Assembly: GCF_900114715.1 (NCBI RefSeq)
Contig: NZ_FOTY01000002.1
Span: 62,001-126,000, forward strand
DNA length: 64,000 nt
Origin: Salibacterium qingdaonense
Lineage (GTDB): Bacteria > Bacillota > Bacilli > Bacillales > Marinococcaceae
Direction of reading: 5' to 3'
Shown: positions 7,838 to 16,689 of the stretch, piece after piece
How the letters are laid out: the number at the start of each line of letters is the position of its first letter
Numbering within the stretch: position 1 is the first letter of the stretch
The notes under the pieces: generated by a model
Seen by the model: only the letters and a program-made list of their open reading frames with translations
Database searches by the model: none
Told to the model about the DNA's origin: nothing
Made by a program: the position numbers and the translations under genes

Positions 7838-9655
7838 ATGAGTACTCAGGAAACGAAATCATTGCCAAAACGAGAAGAAGTACCGAAAGAATGGACCTGG
7901 GATCTCGAGGATATATTTGCTTCCGACGACGAATGGGAGCAGGAATTTGAAGCAGTGAAAACATATATTCCTGCAATGGAGGCTTTCAAAGGTACACTTG
8001 GGGAGTCAGCGGAAAATTTGTATCAGTGTCTGAAAACAGAAGATGAGCTGGGTGCCAGGTTCGGCAGACTGTTTTCCTATGCCCACATGAGAGCGGACCA
8101 GGACACCGGTAACTCTTATTATCAAGGGCTGGAGGACCGGGCATCCAGTCTGGCAGCCAAACTAGGCCAGGCGCTTGCTTTTGTCACCCCGGAAATACTC
8201 TCCATCCCGGAAGAAACGATTACTTCTTTCCTACGTGAACATGAAGGGCTGGCTTTTTATAAACAGGCTCTCGAAGAAATTAATGAAGAGCGGCCCCACG
8301 TATTGAATGAATCGGAAGAATCCATGATGGCTCAGGCCTCTGAAGTCACAGCCTCTCCAGGAAATACATTCGGCATGCTTAACAATGCGGATCTCTCATT
8401 TCCTACTGTGAAAGATGAGCAGGGAGAAGAAGTGCAGGTGACACATGGACGTATTCTGCGGTTTCTGGAAAGTGACGACCGGAGAGTGCGTAGAGATGCG
8501 TTTAAAGCTGTATATGATACGTACGCCAAATACAGAAATACATTTGCCAGTACACTTGGTGGTGAAGTGAAAAAGCATCTGTTCACAGCCGGTGTACGTA
8601 ACTATGAGTCGGCAAGACAGGCGGCCTTGAGTTCCAATCACATTCCGGAAGTAGTCTATGATCAATTGGTGGACACGGTGAATAATCATCTCCATCTGCT
8701 GCATCGTTATGTACGACTGCGGAAACAGATTCTCGAGCTTGATGAGATTCATAATTATGACTTGTATACACCGCTTGTCAAAGACGTCGACATGAACGTT
8801 ACGTATGAAGATGCACAGGAGAAGATATTGAAGGCGGTTGAACCACTTGGAGATGAATATGTAAATAAAGTCGCAGAAGGCTTTCAAAGCCGCTGGATTG
8901 ATGTGTATGAAAATGAAGGAAAGCGCAGCGGGGCTTATTCTTCGGGAGCATATGGAACCAAACCATACATTCTGATGAACTGGCAGGATGACGTAAATAA
9001 CATGTTTACGCTTGCCCATGAACTGGGACACTCGATGCACAGTTATTTCAGCCACCGGGAGCAACCTGTACGTTACGCCGATTATACGATTTTTGTCGCG
9101 GAAGTGGCATCTACCGTCAATGAAGCACTCCTTAACGATTATCTGTTGAAAACGACGGAAAACAAAAGAGAGCGGCTGTATTTGTTGAATCACTTCCTGG
9201 AAGGTTTCCGGGGAACCGTGTTCCGCCAGACCATGTTTGCAGAATTTGAACAGCTTATTCATGAAAAAGCAGCAGCCGGGGAACCACTCACACCGGATGT
9301 TCTGGAAAAGGAATATTACGCTTTGAATGAAAAATACTTCGGCGAGGACATGACAGTGGATGATGATATTGCGCTGGAATGGGCCCGCATCCCTCATTTC
9401 TACATGAATTTTTACGTGTATCAGTATGCGACAGGATACAGTGCAGCGGCAGCCTTGTCCAGGCAGCTGCTGGAAGAAGGACAGCCTGGTGTTGACCGGT
9501 ACCTCGCCTTTCTTCAATCCGGAAGTTCCGATTATCCAATCAACCTTTTGAAGCAGGCAGGTGTTGATATGACATCTTCTGCTCCGGTGGAAGAAGCGAT
9601 GAAACTTTTTGAAGACACTTTGTCGGAAATGGAGAAACTGCTTGAAGAAATATAA
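7838..9655 (+). CDS. pepF: Oligoendopeptidase F (M3 zinc metallopeptidase)
   Basis: A 605-residue cytosolic peptidase that cleaves medium-size peptides. The zinc motif is HELGHSMHSYF, with the downstream glutamate ligand in EVASTVNEALL. N-terminal helices (KEWTWDLEDIFASDDEWEQ) and the C-terminal ALEWARIPHFYMNFYVYQYATG block match oligoendopeptidase F throughout. Start ATG 7838 follows GGAGG at seven bases; an in-frame ATG at 7817 lacks a site. PepF overproduction is known to inhibit sporulation initiation in B. subtilis by degrading Phr peptides; that role is possible but not shown here. It ends at a bidirectional terminator. Confidence 0.95.
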   Translation: MSTQETKSLPKREEVPKEWTWDLEDIFASDDEWEQEFEAVKTYIPAMEAFKGTLGESAENLYQCLKTEDELGARFGRLFSYAHMRADQDTGNSYYQGLEDRASSLAAKLGQALAFVTPEILSIPEETITSFLREHEGLAFYKQALEEINEERPHVLNESEESMMAQASEVTASPGNTFGMLNNADLSFPTVKDEQGEEVQVTHGRILRFLESDDRRVRRDAFKAVYDTYAKYRNTFASTLGGEVKKHLFTAGVRNYESARQAALSSNHIPEVVYDQLVDTVNNHLHLLHRYVRLRKQILELDEIHNYDLYTPLVKDVDMNVTYEDAQEKILKAVEPLGDEYVNKVAEGFQSRWIDVYENEGKRSGAYSSGAYGTKPYILMNWQDDVNNMFTLAHELGHSMHSYFSHREQPVRYADYTIFVAEVASTVNEALLNDYLLKTTENKRERLYLLNHFLEGFRGTVFRQTMFAEFEQLIHEKAAAGEPLTPDVLEKEYYALNEKYFGEDMTVDDDIALEWARIPHFYMNFYVYQYATGYSAAAALSRQLLEEGQPGVDRYLAFLQSGSSDYPINLLKQAGVDMTSSAPVEEAMKLFEDTLSEMEKLLEEI

Positions 9656-9659
9656 ATCT

Positions 9660-9704
9660 AAAAAAGAGGAGCCCCCTTGACTAAAGGGAAAGCTCCTCTT
9701 TTTT
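9660..9704. terminator. Bidirectional terminator between pepF and a leftward small gene
   Basis: AAAAGAGGAGC pairs with GCTCCTCTTTT and is flanked by A and T runs on both sides; it can end pepF and the opposing spxH-side transcript. Confidence 0.8.
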
Positions 9705-9721
9705 AGATAAAAGCACAGCGT

Positions 9722-9901
9722 CTATCGTTTCATGCGCATGCCCTTAAAGCGGCGGCGCTCATTAAAGCAGAATACAGAGAAAAAAATAGATAAATATAAA
9801 AGTATTATTCCGACCAGTATAGGAAATAAATTCATTAAGCCGAGAGTAAAGAGACAGAAGCTGGTGAAAATACTGACAAGACCGATTATACCTTTTTTCA
9901 A
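9722..9901 (-). CDS. Small 59-aa membrane protein downstream of spxH
   Basis: Not recognised. A TTG start at 9901 is preceded by GGAGAAAGGAG at nine bases. The product begins MKKGIIGLVSIFTSFCLF and contains two hydrophobic segments (about residues 4-20 and 24-45), then a basic tail ERRRFKGMRMKR, so it is probably a two-span inner membrane protein with both ends in the cytoplasm. It lies 71 bp after spxH on the same strand and 18 bp before the shared terminator, which suggests it is the last gene of the yjbI-spxH transcript. Codon frame, ribosome binding site and terminator placement support a real gene; no function can be given. Confidence 0.6.
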   Translation of the reverse strand: MKKGIIGLVSIFTSFCLFTLGLMNLFPILVGIILLYLSIFFSVFCFNERRRFKGMRMKR

Positions 9902-9972
9902 CCTCGGAGTCTCCTTTCTCCCTGTTGATTACTACCATCATATGGAGAGAAAGAAATTATTATGATCCAGGG

Positions 9973-10896
9973 TCAGGAAGAACGGATAACTCTCCAAAAC
10001 GTCCCGTGTTTAACCGGTACCTGCTCAATCTTCTGCTGAAGGGCAAGTTCATTCAGTTTCGCTTTGGCTGTACGCTCGCTCCAGTCATATACAACGGCGA
10101 CTTCTTTTGTGGCAGCCAGCTTGTGTTGATCCATAAAAGCTTCCAGGCTGATTCTTTCTTTTGGAACCGGTGTTTCCCCGAGCATTTCTTTCATGATTTC
10201 CACATACACATCGAAGGAATACAATCCGGGTACTTTGACTCCGCCGTCTTCTACACAGTCGTTAAAGAATAGAAAAGTGGGTGTGCTGTCGACCTCCATT
10301 TCTTTTGTTGTCTTCACGTCACACTGCAGAGCGTTGATGGCGCAGTCGGAATGAATGTCTTTTTTAAACTCTTCCACATCAAGCCCGACAAGGTCTGCGC
10401 ATTCGATTAACACCGACTCATCAGCGATGTTTCTTTTATCCAGAAACAGCATTTCACGAAGCCGTCTGAAAAACACCGTTCCGAGCTGTCGTCCCTGCAT
10501 TTCAGCGGCTTTTACCGCAATCGAGGGGGCATAGGGGGAATTAACTGGGTTTTCCAGCCAAACGTCACCATCACAGGGCATCCCGGTATTGGCCGCTGTC
10601 TGTTCATATCGTTCGGCCATATTTTTATGGGTTGTTGATTCGTTTTTGTCTGATGTGTTCCACGCGTCCAAATGAGCCGCGACAAAAAAACGCATGGAAA
10701 AATAATGGCTGTATTCGAGCATTAATTTTTTCAATGTGGGTTCGAACGCCCAGCAATCAGGGCACAAAGGGTCAACAAATACATAGAGCTCCAGCTTTTT
10801 GGAGGTCTTCGGTTCCAATGTAGCACTTTCTTCAGGAGAAAGACCGCAGATTCCCAGCTGTTCATCGCAGTTTAGCTGATTATCTTTTTGATTCAC
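9973..10896 (-). CDS. spxH: SpxH (YjbH), ClpXP adaptor for Spx degradation
   Basis: SpxH has a DsbA-like thioredoxin fold and presents Spx to ClpXP in the absence of stress. The 307-residue product carries Cys45-Pro-Asp-Cys48 in FVDPLCPDCWAFEP and two further N-terminal cysteines (Cys10, Cys17), the Cys/His-rich region linked to zinc binding and redox sensing in B. subtilis. The C-terminal region includes DSTPTFLFFND, matching the cis-proline loop. It starts 21 bp after the truncated-hemoglobin gene yjbI, as in B. subtilis, and is followed by a small membrane protein gene. Spx itself is encoded upstream on the other strand. Confidence 0.95.
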   Translation of the reverse strand: MNQKDNQLNCDEQLGICGLSPEESATLEPKTSKKLELYVFVDPLCPDCWAFEPTLKKLMLEYSHYFSMRFFVAAHLDAWNTSDKNESTTHKNMAERYEQTAANTGMPCDGDVWLENPVNSPYAPSIAVKAAEMQGRQLGTVFFRRLREMLFLDKRNIADESVLIECADLVGLDVEEFKKDIHSDCAINALQCDVKTTKEMEVDSTPTFLFFNDCVEDGGVKVPGLYSFDVYVEIMKEMLGETPVPKERISLEAFMDQHKLAATKEVAVVYDWSERTAKAKLNELALQQKIEQVPVKHGTFWRVIRSS

Positions 10897-10917
10897 TGGT
10901 CCGGACTCCTTTCTCTG

Positions 10918-11301
10918 TTAATCTTCTGGTGTGTTTATCATGTTTCGGGCCGTCATCGTCAGGCGCTGCATCATTTCTTCCCGAGCGGGCCCCTCCAGCT
11001 CTATTTCGTCCATGGCATCTTCCATACAGGACAGCCATGCTGAGGCTCTTTTTTTAGTAATAGTAAATGGGAGGTGTCTGGCTCGAAGCATTGGATGGCC
11101 GTGCTCTTCCGTATAACGCCTCGGACCTCCCAGAAACTGGGTAAGAAACTGTTTCTGTTTCCGTGCCGTTTCGGTGAGGTCTTCCGGAAAAATGGGGATA
11201 AGATCCGGATGACTTTTTACATTACTGTAAAAAGTCTCAACAAGACGGTCTAAAACAGGCTTTCCCCCAATTGCTTCGTAAAGACTTTCCTGTTGTTTCA
11301 T
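10918..11301 (-). CDS. yjbI: Group II truncated hemoglobin YjbI
   Basis: A 127-residue 2-on-2 globin. The proximal heme ligand is His76 in RARHLPF, with Tyr25 at B10 and Trp89 at G8, the distal-pocket residues typical of group II proteins. These proteins bind O2 or NO and, in S. aureus and B. subtilis, the gene is co-transcribed with the Spx adaptor gene. Here the two genes are 21 bp apart and surely form an operon. A TATAAT on the minus strand (plus positions 11353-11358) is a candidate -10 element about 50 bp upstream. A role in oxidative or nitrosative stress is family knowledge, not shown by the sequence. Confidence 0.93.
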   Translation of the reverse strand: MKQQESLYEAIGGKPVLDRLVETFYSNVKSHPDLIPIFPEDLTETARKQKQFLTQFLGGPRRYTEEHGHPMLRARHLPFTITKKRASAWLSCMEDAMDEIELEGPAREEMMQRLTMTARNMINTPED

Positions 11302-11536
11302 GGTTCACCTCGAGTGTAATCTGAGTGACTGTATACTTTGTTTAAGATAACGATTATAGAACAGGATTGCAAGAAAAACGGTTCGTTATGAAAAATGCCG
11401 GTACATCAAAGCATTGTTATGGGGCAAAGGAACCGGCTGTACAGGGCATATAACAGCTTCATACCTCTGTGTTTCTTATTTTACATTGTAGCAATGCTGT
11501 TACATGACAGCAAACAATATGACCGAACCAAAAAAA

Positions 11537-11562
11537 GTAACGAATCCATCCGGACCCGTTAC
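11537..11562 (-). terminator. Terminator after yjbJ
   Basis: On the minus strand GTAACGGG pairs with the complementary CGTTAC arm and is followed by a run of T residues (plus 11529-11536). It starts directly after the yjbJ stop codon. Confidence 0.7.
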
Positions 11563-11565
11563 CAG

Positions 11566-12222
11566 TTATGCCATATTATTATATTTACTTAATACGGATG
11601 GAACGTAAGACTGAGTTTCCGAAAAAGGCGGGATACCGTTATGCTGATCGACATTGCCCGGGCCTGCATTATAAGCGGCCAGTGCCAGAGACTTATCCCC
11701 GTCGTATTTATCAAGCATCTGTTTTAAGTATTTCGTACCGCCTTCAATGTTCTGTGCCGGGTTGTAAGGATCAGAAACGTTCAAATAGTTGGCGGTTCCC
11801 GGCATGAGCTGCATCAGCCCCATTGCTCCGGCGTGACTTCGCGCATTAGAATCAAAGCTGGATTCCTGTTGAATGACAGCCCGGACTAAATCCGGATCGA
11901 CGTTATGCCTTTCTGCACTGTTTTGAATCATGCTGTCGTAATCACCGGAAAAAGAGGGGGAAGCTGTTGAAGATGCCGTATGATGAACGGGCGCAGCTGC
12001 ATTGTATCTGCTCTGAGCTTCCGGATTTAGAAAAAGTCCACTGCTTTTCGATGTAGAAGCATCCACAGAGGCAGATGCCGGAGAATACCCGTTCATTTCC
12101 TGTTCCAGGTACGACTGGAACGAAGAAAATATGGAAGAAGCTGCTGAAGGGCTCTGATTTTTATAGCCGCCGGAAAGACTGTTCCTCTGTCCAAGTGCCT
12201 GTAAAAGGATATCTATCCTCAA
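11566..12222 (-). CDS. yjbJ: Lytic transglycosylase, SLT domain (YjbJ)
   Basis: A 218-residue protein with a low-complexity Ser/Ala-rich N-terminal half and a C-terminal soluble-lytic-transglycosylase domain from about residue 100. Catalytic glutamate is Glu120 in VIQQESSF, followed by the family motifs GAMGLMQLMP and LALAAYNAGPGNV. It cleaves the MurNAc-GlcNAc bond of peptidoglycan with 1,6-anhydro product formation. No classic signal peptide is visible in the N-terminus, as for other Bacillus YjbJ proteins, so the export route is unclear. The order yjbI-yjbJ-yjbK is conserved with B. subtilis; a terminator follows. Confidence 0.9.
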   Translation of the reverse strand: MRIDILLQALGQRNSLSGGYKNQSPSAASSIFSSFQSYLEQEMNGYSPASASVDASTSKSSGLFLNPEAQSRYNAAAPVHHTASSTASPSFSGDYDSMIQNSAERHNVDPDLVRAVIQQESSFDSNARSHAGAMGLMQLMPGTANYLNVSDPYNPAQNIEGGTKYLKQMLDKYDGDKSLALAAYNAGPGNVDQHNGIPPFSETQSYVPSVLSKYNNMA

Positions 12223-12288
12223 CTGACGGTCACCTCACTAAAGTAGGACTGTTACTCAAAATATAGCAGAACTTTCCCCGAAATACAA

Positions 12289-12894
12289 TCAGCTTCTGTG
12301 TTCGTCAAAATCGTTTAATTCCTGTTTTCGTTGAAAAAAGCGCTTTATTTTGTTTGGTGTGCTGCGTTCGGGGATTTTCTCTTCTTTTAATAGTTCATCA
12401 AGTAAACTCTCCACTTCTTTTTCCGACGTTCCCTCGATTTCGATCTCAAAATCCTCTACATCCAGATATGTACTGTGATCGAGAAACAATACTCCTGTTT
12501 TAAATGGGAATTGTGCGCGCGTCGTTTCCAGTGTTCCAAGTTGTTTAAGATTTTCCGGATCGATATGCAGCGATTCAGTCAACGCTTTTTTCACTTCCCC
12601 TTCAGGAAACATCCGGCCGGCCATTACTGCCTCTGTTTCGTCTGCTGACAGGGGTTGATTTGTTTCAAGCAGACCTTCTTCTGCCGGCTGTTTCAGGGTA
12701 AGAACCATATCTTTGTTCTTCTTCCTTATTCGAAGAGCGGCTCCTTCTTCTCTGATTGCTCCCTGCTCTGTATCAAAATACGTATTAGCCTGCCGGGAAA
12801 ATTGGTCCTCGTTTACGTTAAACCTATCGCACAACTGCTCGAATTCCTCTTTTGTCAGCAGATTTTTCTTTTCAATTTCCGTTTCGCTGCTCAT
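12289..12894 (-). CDS. yjbK: CYTH-domain protein YjbK (triphosphate tunnel enzyme family)
   Basis: The CYTH fold uses a tunnel of charged residues to bind triphosphates. The N-terminal ExExK signature is present as EIEKK at residues 6-10, followed by Arg/Lys strand pairs (ALRIRKKNKDMVLTLK) and DVEDFEIEIEG near the end. I start at ATG 12894 (201 residues) because AAGGGA lies seven bases upstream and the ExExK motif then falls at the usual place; an upstream ATG at 12921 is possible. Substrate is unknown: thiamine triphosphate, inorganic triphosphate or cyclic nucleotide chemistry are all known in the family. It lies beside the relQ-nadK cluster, divergent from yjbL. Confidence 0.88.
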   Translation of the reverse strand: MSSETEIEKKNLLTKEEFEQLCDRFNVNEDQFSRQANTYFDTEQGAIREEGAALRIRKKNKDMVLTLKQPAEEGLLETNQPLSADETEAVMAGRMFPEGEVKKALTESLHIDPENLKQLGTLETTRAQFPFKTGVLFLDHSTYLDVEDFEIEIEGTSEKEVESLLDELLKEEKIPERSTPNKIKRFFQRKQELNDFDEHRS

Positions 12895-13083
12895 AATGAT
12901 TCCCTTCATCCTTTCTTTCATGTTTCCCTTGATTTTAAAGACGTACCAGCTTTCTATATGGTATCATATCGTTTGGAAAATGTAGTGCGCAGCACCACAG
13001 TACCCTGAAGGATGAGCTTTTCTAAAGAAGGGTACAGATGTGATAAAATAAGGAACAGATAGGCGAAATGAGGTGGACGACTA

Positions 13084-13464
13084 ATGGAACATGTACTAAC
13101 AGTGACGGAAACAGAATACAGAGAAGATGCGGTATATCTCATTCCAATAGAAGAATGGCCGCAGTCAGAATGGGTGGAGCTTGAAGATGGCGGGCGTATG
13201 CTGGCAGACTCGGATGCCCTCGCGTTCGTATATACCCTTGAAGGGCCGGACTCTTTTGTGCAGCTGCGTCTCCCAAAACAGGTCTGGCCATCTTTAAAAA
13301 AAGCATATGAAGAGAATTTGAAGGTCTGGGTGAAAGGCCCGGAACTTCTTGAACTGCCGCTTTTTCCGGGAGAGCTTTCGTTTATTCTTGATAATGTTCC
13401 GGGAAACGGTAATTACGGAAATACAATGGTTGAAGCTGTAGAAGACGCATTCAAGCTGGAGTAG
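13084..13464 (+). CDS. yjbL: YjbL-like conserved protein (UPF0738 type)
   Basis: A 126-residue acidic soluble protein, recognised from its position between yjbK and yjbM and from its length and style (MEHVLTVTETEYREDAVYLI). No catalytic motif or membrane segment is visible. Function is unknown. ATG 13084 follows GAGGTGG. It is the first gene of a rightward cluster with relQ, nadK and yjbO, separated from relQ by only 18 bp, so co-expression is likely. Confidence 0.75.
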   Translation: MEHVLTVTETEYREDAVYLIPIEEWPQSEWVELEDGGRMLADSDALAFVYTLEGPDSFVQLRLPKQVWPSLKKAYEENLKVWVKGPELLELPLFPGELSFILDNVPGNGNYGNTMVEAVEDAFKLE

Positions 13465-13482
13465 AATGATGCATAAAACAAG

Positions 13483-14124
13483 GTGGTGCTTGTTATCAGT
13501 AACTGGGACACGTTTTTAACGCCTTACGTGCAGGCGGTAGAGGAATTGAAAGTGAAATTAAAAGGACTGCGGGAGCAGTATCAGCTCTCTTCCAAACATA
13601 CGCCGATTGAATTTGTGACCGGCCGGGTAAAGCCGGTGACAAGTATTCTGGAAAAAGCACAGCGGAAAAATATCCCGCTGGACCGGATCGGCAGGGAGAT
13701 GCAGGATATCGCCGGCGTGCGTATTGTATGCCAGTTCGTAAATGATATTGATACGATAGTTGAACTAATACGCTCCAGATCCGATTTTAAAGTGGTGGAA
13801 GAAAGAGACTATATCAAGAGGAAAAAAGAGAGCGGTTACCGTTCTTATCATATGGTCATTGAATATTCGGTGCATACTATAGATGGTGAAAAAAGTGTGC
13901 TTGTGGAACTGCAGGTAAGAACGATGGCTATGAATTTCTGGGCTACGATTGAACATTCCCTGAATTATAAATACAGCGGGGAGATACCAGATGAAATAAA
14001 GGAACGTCTGCAGCGTGCAGCGGAAGCGGCGTTCCAGTTGGACGAAGAAATGTCGAAAATCAAAGGGGAAGTCCGGGATGCCCAGCAGATTATTATAAAA
14101 AACCGGGAAAACTCTTCAAACTAA
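13483..14124 (+). CDS. relQ: Small alarmone synthetase RelQ/SasB (GTP pyrophosphokinase YjbM)
   Basis: Synthesises (p)ppGpp from ATP and GDP/GTP. The single synthetase domain has [30 protein letters not shown], the ATP-binding SGYRSYHM, and the catalytic [18 protein letters not shown] and LNYKY segments; there is no hydrolase, TGS or ACT domain, as expected for the small class. About 210 residues. The start is odd: the ribosome binding site AAGGTGGTG (13480-13488) overlaps the only standard start codons (GTG 13483 and 13486), and optimal spacing points to ATC 13495, giving M-S-N-W, which aligns with the B. subtilis N-terminus. The listed start is the first possible GTG. Confidence 0.93.
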   Translation: MVLVISNWDTFLTPYVQAVEELKVKLKGLREQYQLSSKHTPIEFVTGRVKPVTSILEKAQRKNIPLDRIGREMQDIAGVRIVCQFVNDIDTIVELIRSRSDFKVVEERDYIKRKKESGYRSYHMVIEYSVHTIDGEKSVLVELQVRTMAMNFWATIEHSLNYKYSGEIPDEIKERLQRAAEAAFQLDEEMSKIKGEVRDAQQIIIKNRENSSN

Positions 14125-14149
14125 CGAAACTCAAAGGGGAGGCAGTATC

Positions 14150-14950
14150 ATGCATTTTGCGGTGACATCCCGGGGAGATGACGTATCGGACACACTGAAA
14201 AAAGATATTACATCGAGCCTGGAAGAACATGGGCTGACCGAAGATATCGAACAGCCGGATGTGGTAATCAGTGTCGGGGGGGACGGTACGCTTTTAGAGG
14301 CTTTCCACAGTTATCATGAACGGTTGGATGACACCTGTTTTGTCGGTATTCACACGGGGCATCTCGGATTTTATGCTGACTGGCAGCCGGAAGAAGTCGA
14401 AAAACTTGTTATTCATATTGCGAAAACGCCGTTTCAGGTGGTGGAATACCCTCTTCTGGAAGTGGTGGTACGCCACTATGACTCCGATAATCCTGACCGC
14501 TATCTCGCGTTGAATGAGTGTACGGTGAAGACACTTGAAGGTTCTCTCGTCTGTGACATTGACATTAAAGGGGAACCATTTGAAACATTCAGAGGAGATG
14601 GTCTCTGCATTTCCACCCCTTCCGGAAGCACAGCCTATAATAAAGCACTGGGAGGCGGTATTCTTCATCCTTCGCTGCCTTCCATGCAGCTCACGGAAAT
14701 GGCTTCTATCAACAACCGGGTGTATCGTACCATCGGCTCTCCTTTAATCCTTCCCCAGCACCATACCTGTCTGCTGAATCCATTAAATGATGTGGAGATG
14801 CAGATAACCGTGGATCATATGTCTATGGTCGACCGATCCATTAAATCGATACAATGCCGGGTGGCCGAAGAAAATGTCAGATTTGCCAGGTTCAGACCTT
14901 TTCCTTTCTGGAAGCGTGTGAAAGAATCATTTATTGGAGATGGGGAGTAA
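14150..14950 (+). CDS. nadK: NAD kinase (NadK/PpnK)
   Basis: Phosphorylates NAD to NADP using ATP. The 266-residue product has the diagnostic GGDGT (Gly43-Thr47), the LNECTV segment with the Asn-Glu pair of the NAD site, and [18 protein letters not shown] 14150 is preceded by AAAGGGGAGG. It sits between relQ and yjbO as in B. subtilis, with a gap of four bases to the next start, so the cluster yjbL-relQ-nadK-yjbO reads as one operon. Confidence 0.96.
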   Translation: MHFAVTSRGDDVSDTLKKDITSSLEEHGLTEDIEQPDVVISVGGDGTLLEAFHSYHERLDDTCFVGIHTGHLGFYADWQPEEVEKLVIHIAKTPFQVVEYPLLEVVVRHYDSDNPDRYLALNECTVKTLEGSLVCDIDIKGEPFETFRGDGLCISTPSGSTAYNKALGGGILHPSLPSMQLTEMASINNRVYRTIGSPLILPQHHTCLLNPLNDVEMQITVDHMSMVDRSIKSIQCRVAEENVRFARFRPFPFWKRVKESFIGDGE

Positions 14951-14954
14951 CGGG

Positions 14955-15842
14955 ATGGAAGACTTCCACAAGCTGGAATGGTCGATCCCGCAGGAAGCAG
15001 ACGGTAGATCCGTGAAAACCTACCTGAGACAGAACAAAAAAATGTCGGGAAGCACGTGGAAAGTGCTGAAAAGAGACGGGGAAATCATACTAAATAATAA
15101 GCGGGCTTCGGGGAAAGATGGAGTCACGTACAAAGATCTGCTTTGTGTGTATCTGCCGGGAATGCCTTTTCCGGAAGGAATTCCAGCCTGCCATCTGCCG
15201 CTTGATATCCTGTTTGAAGACAGTCATCTGCTGATAGTAAATAAGCCCCCAGGTCTGCCTACGCTGCCCGGCCGGGGCAGAGAAGCAGAAACGCTTGCGG
15301 GAGCGGTGCGTTATTATTACGAAAAGTACGATATACGAGCTTCTTTTCATGCTGTCTCAAGATTGGACCGGGAGACAAGCGGTATTGTAACCATTGCCAA
15401 ACATCGTTATGCCCATCAGCGGCTGGCTGCCTTTTTTGATACATACAGCGGTATGAAACAGTACATCGGCATCACAGACGGAATATGGTACCCTTCAGAG
15501 GGTGTTATCCATGCACCGATGGAACGAAGACCTGACAGTATCGTGAAGCAGCATGTGTCCACACATGGAAAAAGAGCAAAGACCGGTTTTCAGGTAGTAA
15601 AAAGAAAGCACGGCCGCTCCATGGTTCGTTTTACTCTTTATTCCGGAAGGACCCATCAAATCCGGGTGCACAGCGCTTATGTGGGTCATCCGATTGTTGG
15701 GGACGATCTATACGGAATGAAAGGCAGAGACGTTGAACGCCATGCACTGCACGCCTCCCGTCTTTGTATTTTTCACCCCGTGACAGAAAAATGGCAGACG
15801 ATTGAAGCTGATTTGCCGGAAGATATGGAGAATATACTATAG
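14955..15842 (+). CDS. yjbO: RluA-family pseudouridine synthase (YjbO)
   Basis: A 295-residue RNA pseudouridine synthase. The catalytic aspartate is Asp138 in SRLDRETSGIV; KPPGLPTLPG lies upstream and SGRTHQIRVHSAYVGHPIVGD downstream (given here in pieces: SGRTHQIRVH and GHPIVGD), both family motifs. The first 60 residues form an S4-like RNA-binding region. I start at ATG 14955, seven bases after GGGGAG, rather than the in-frame ATG at 14934 inside nadK. Target uridine is unknown. Its last six bases overlap the convergent gene prpE. Confidence 0.92.
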   Translation: MEDFHKLEWSIPQEADGRSVKTYLRQNKKMSGSTWKVLKRDGEIILNNKRASGKDGVTYKDLLCVYLPGMPFPEGIPACHLPLDILFEDSHLLIVNKPPGLPTLPGRGREAETLAGAVRYYYEKYDIRASFHAVSRLDRETSGIVTIAKHRYAHQRLAAFFDTYSGMKQYIGITDGIWYPSEGVIHAPMERRPDSIVKQHVSTHGKRAKTGFQVVKRKHGRSMVRFTLYSGRTHQIRVHSAYVGHPIVGDDLYGMKGRDVERHALHASRLCIFHPVTEKWQTIEADLPEDMENIL

Positions 15843-16589
15843 TGGAATGTCAGGAAACATGCGAAATTTTTCAGGAATGTAGGGCATGCTCGACAACACC
15901 TGGGTATATGTCATTTCAGGATAATGCAGCCCTGTTAAATGCCCGCCAAATACACATCCGGTGTCTATGTTGACGGTATTATTTAATTTCCGCGGCTCCG
16001 GAACAGGAGTGTGTCCGTATACAATCAGGCGTTTTCCGTTATAATGAGCGGCCCAGTCCCGTCTTACCGGTGTGCCGTCCTCCTTTTTCTCCCCGGTGAT
16101 GTCTCCGTAAAGAACAAATGTTTTGACGCTTTTCCCGCTTTGGCCGATATATTTTTCCAAAATACCGGCATGAGCCGCAACGATGCGCTCCTGGTCCAAC
16201 GGAAGGTAAAGCGGGGCGTCCTTGAATAGATGGATGAACTTGTTTTGAATGCTTTTCGATGTTTCCAAAGAGAGGGCATTCAGTTCTTCAATGGTAGTGT
16301 CCATCCCTCCGGTGATCTGCACAGGGCGCCCCAGCATATAGCGGTACAGCTTATCACAATGATTACCTGGAATATAGAGCGCGGCTCCTTTCTCCACCAT
16401 TGCAGCCACAAGTTGAATAACGCCTGCAGAATCAGGTCCGCGGTCGGTCAGGTCCCCTATGAATACAGGGATCCGTCCATCCGGGTGCAGGTAACTGTCT
16501 CCGTTCTTTTTATAACCGGCTTTGTGAAACCAGGCCGTCAGTTCCTTATAACAGCCATGCACATCACCGATGAAATCGAATGTCTCCAA
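15837..16589 (-). CDS. prpE: PrpE, bis(5'-nucleosyl)-tetraphosphatase (symmetrical-type phosphoesterase)
   Basis: A 250-residue PPP-superfamily metallophosphoesterase. Metal-binding motifs are FIGDVHGCYKE, FIGDLTDRGPDS and IPGNHCDKLY, with later histidines in VYGHTP. B. subtilis PrpE hydrolyses diadenosine tetraphosphate and has been linked to spore germination receptor function. The gene is leftward and its 3' end overlaps yjbO by six bases, with no room for a dedicated terminator on either side. Identity rests on motifs, length and synteny. Confidence 0.92.
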   Translation of the reverse strand: METFDFIGDVHGCYKELTAWFHKAGYKKNGDSYLHPDGRIPVFIGDLTDRGPDSAGVIQLVAAMVEKGAALYIPGNHCDKLYRYMLGRPVQITGGMDTTIEELNALSLETSKSIQNKFIHLFKDAPLYLPLDQERIVAAHAGILEKYIGQSGKSVKTFVLYGDITGEKKEDGTPVRRDWAAHYNGKRLIVYGHTPVPEPRKLNNTVNIDTGCVFGGHLTGLHYPEMTYTQVLSSMPYIPEKFRMFPDIPL

Positions 16590-16689
16590 TTCGGGGCCTC
16601 CTTTTTTCCCTGATGGAACAATGCTATAATATATCGTAACACTATGTTAAGATCAAACCATTCAACCAGCCCAAAAGGAGCGAATAGTA

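Noticed and set aside
8396-9517. Long 373-codon open frame on the minus strand inside pepF
   Set aside because: Antisense to a complete, motif-rich peptidase; Cys/His/Ile-rich translation with no domain and no ribosome binding site.
9732-9965. 77-codon plus-strand ORF after pepF
   Set aside because: Starts after the terminator without a ribosome binding site and is antisense to the better supported small membrane protein gene.
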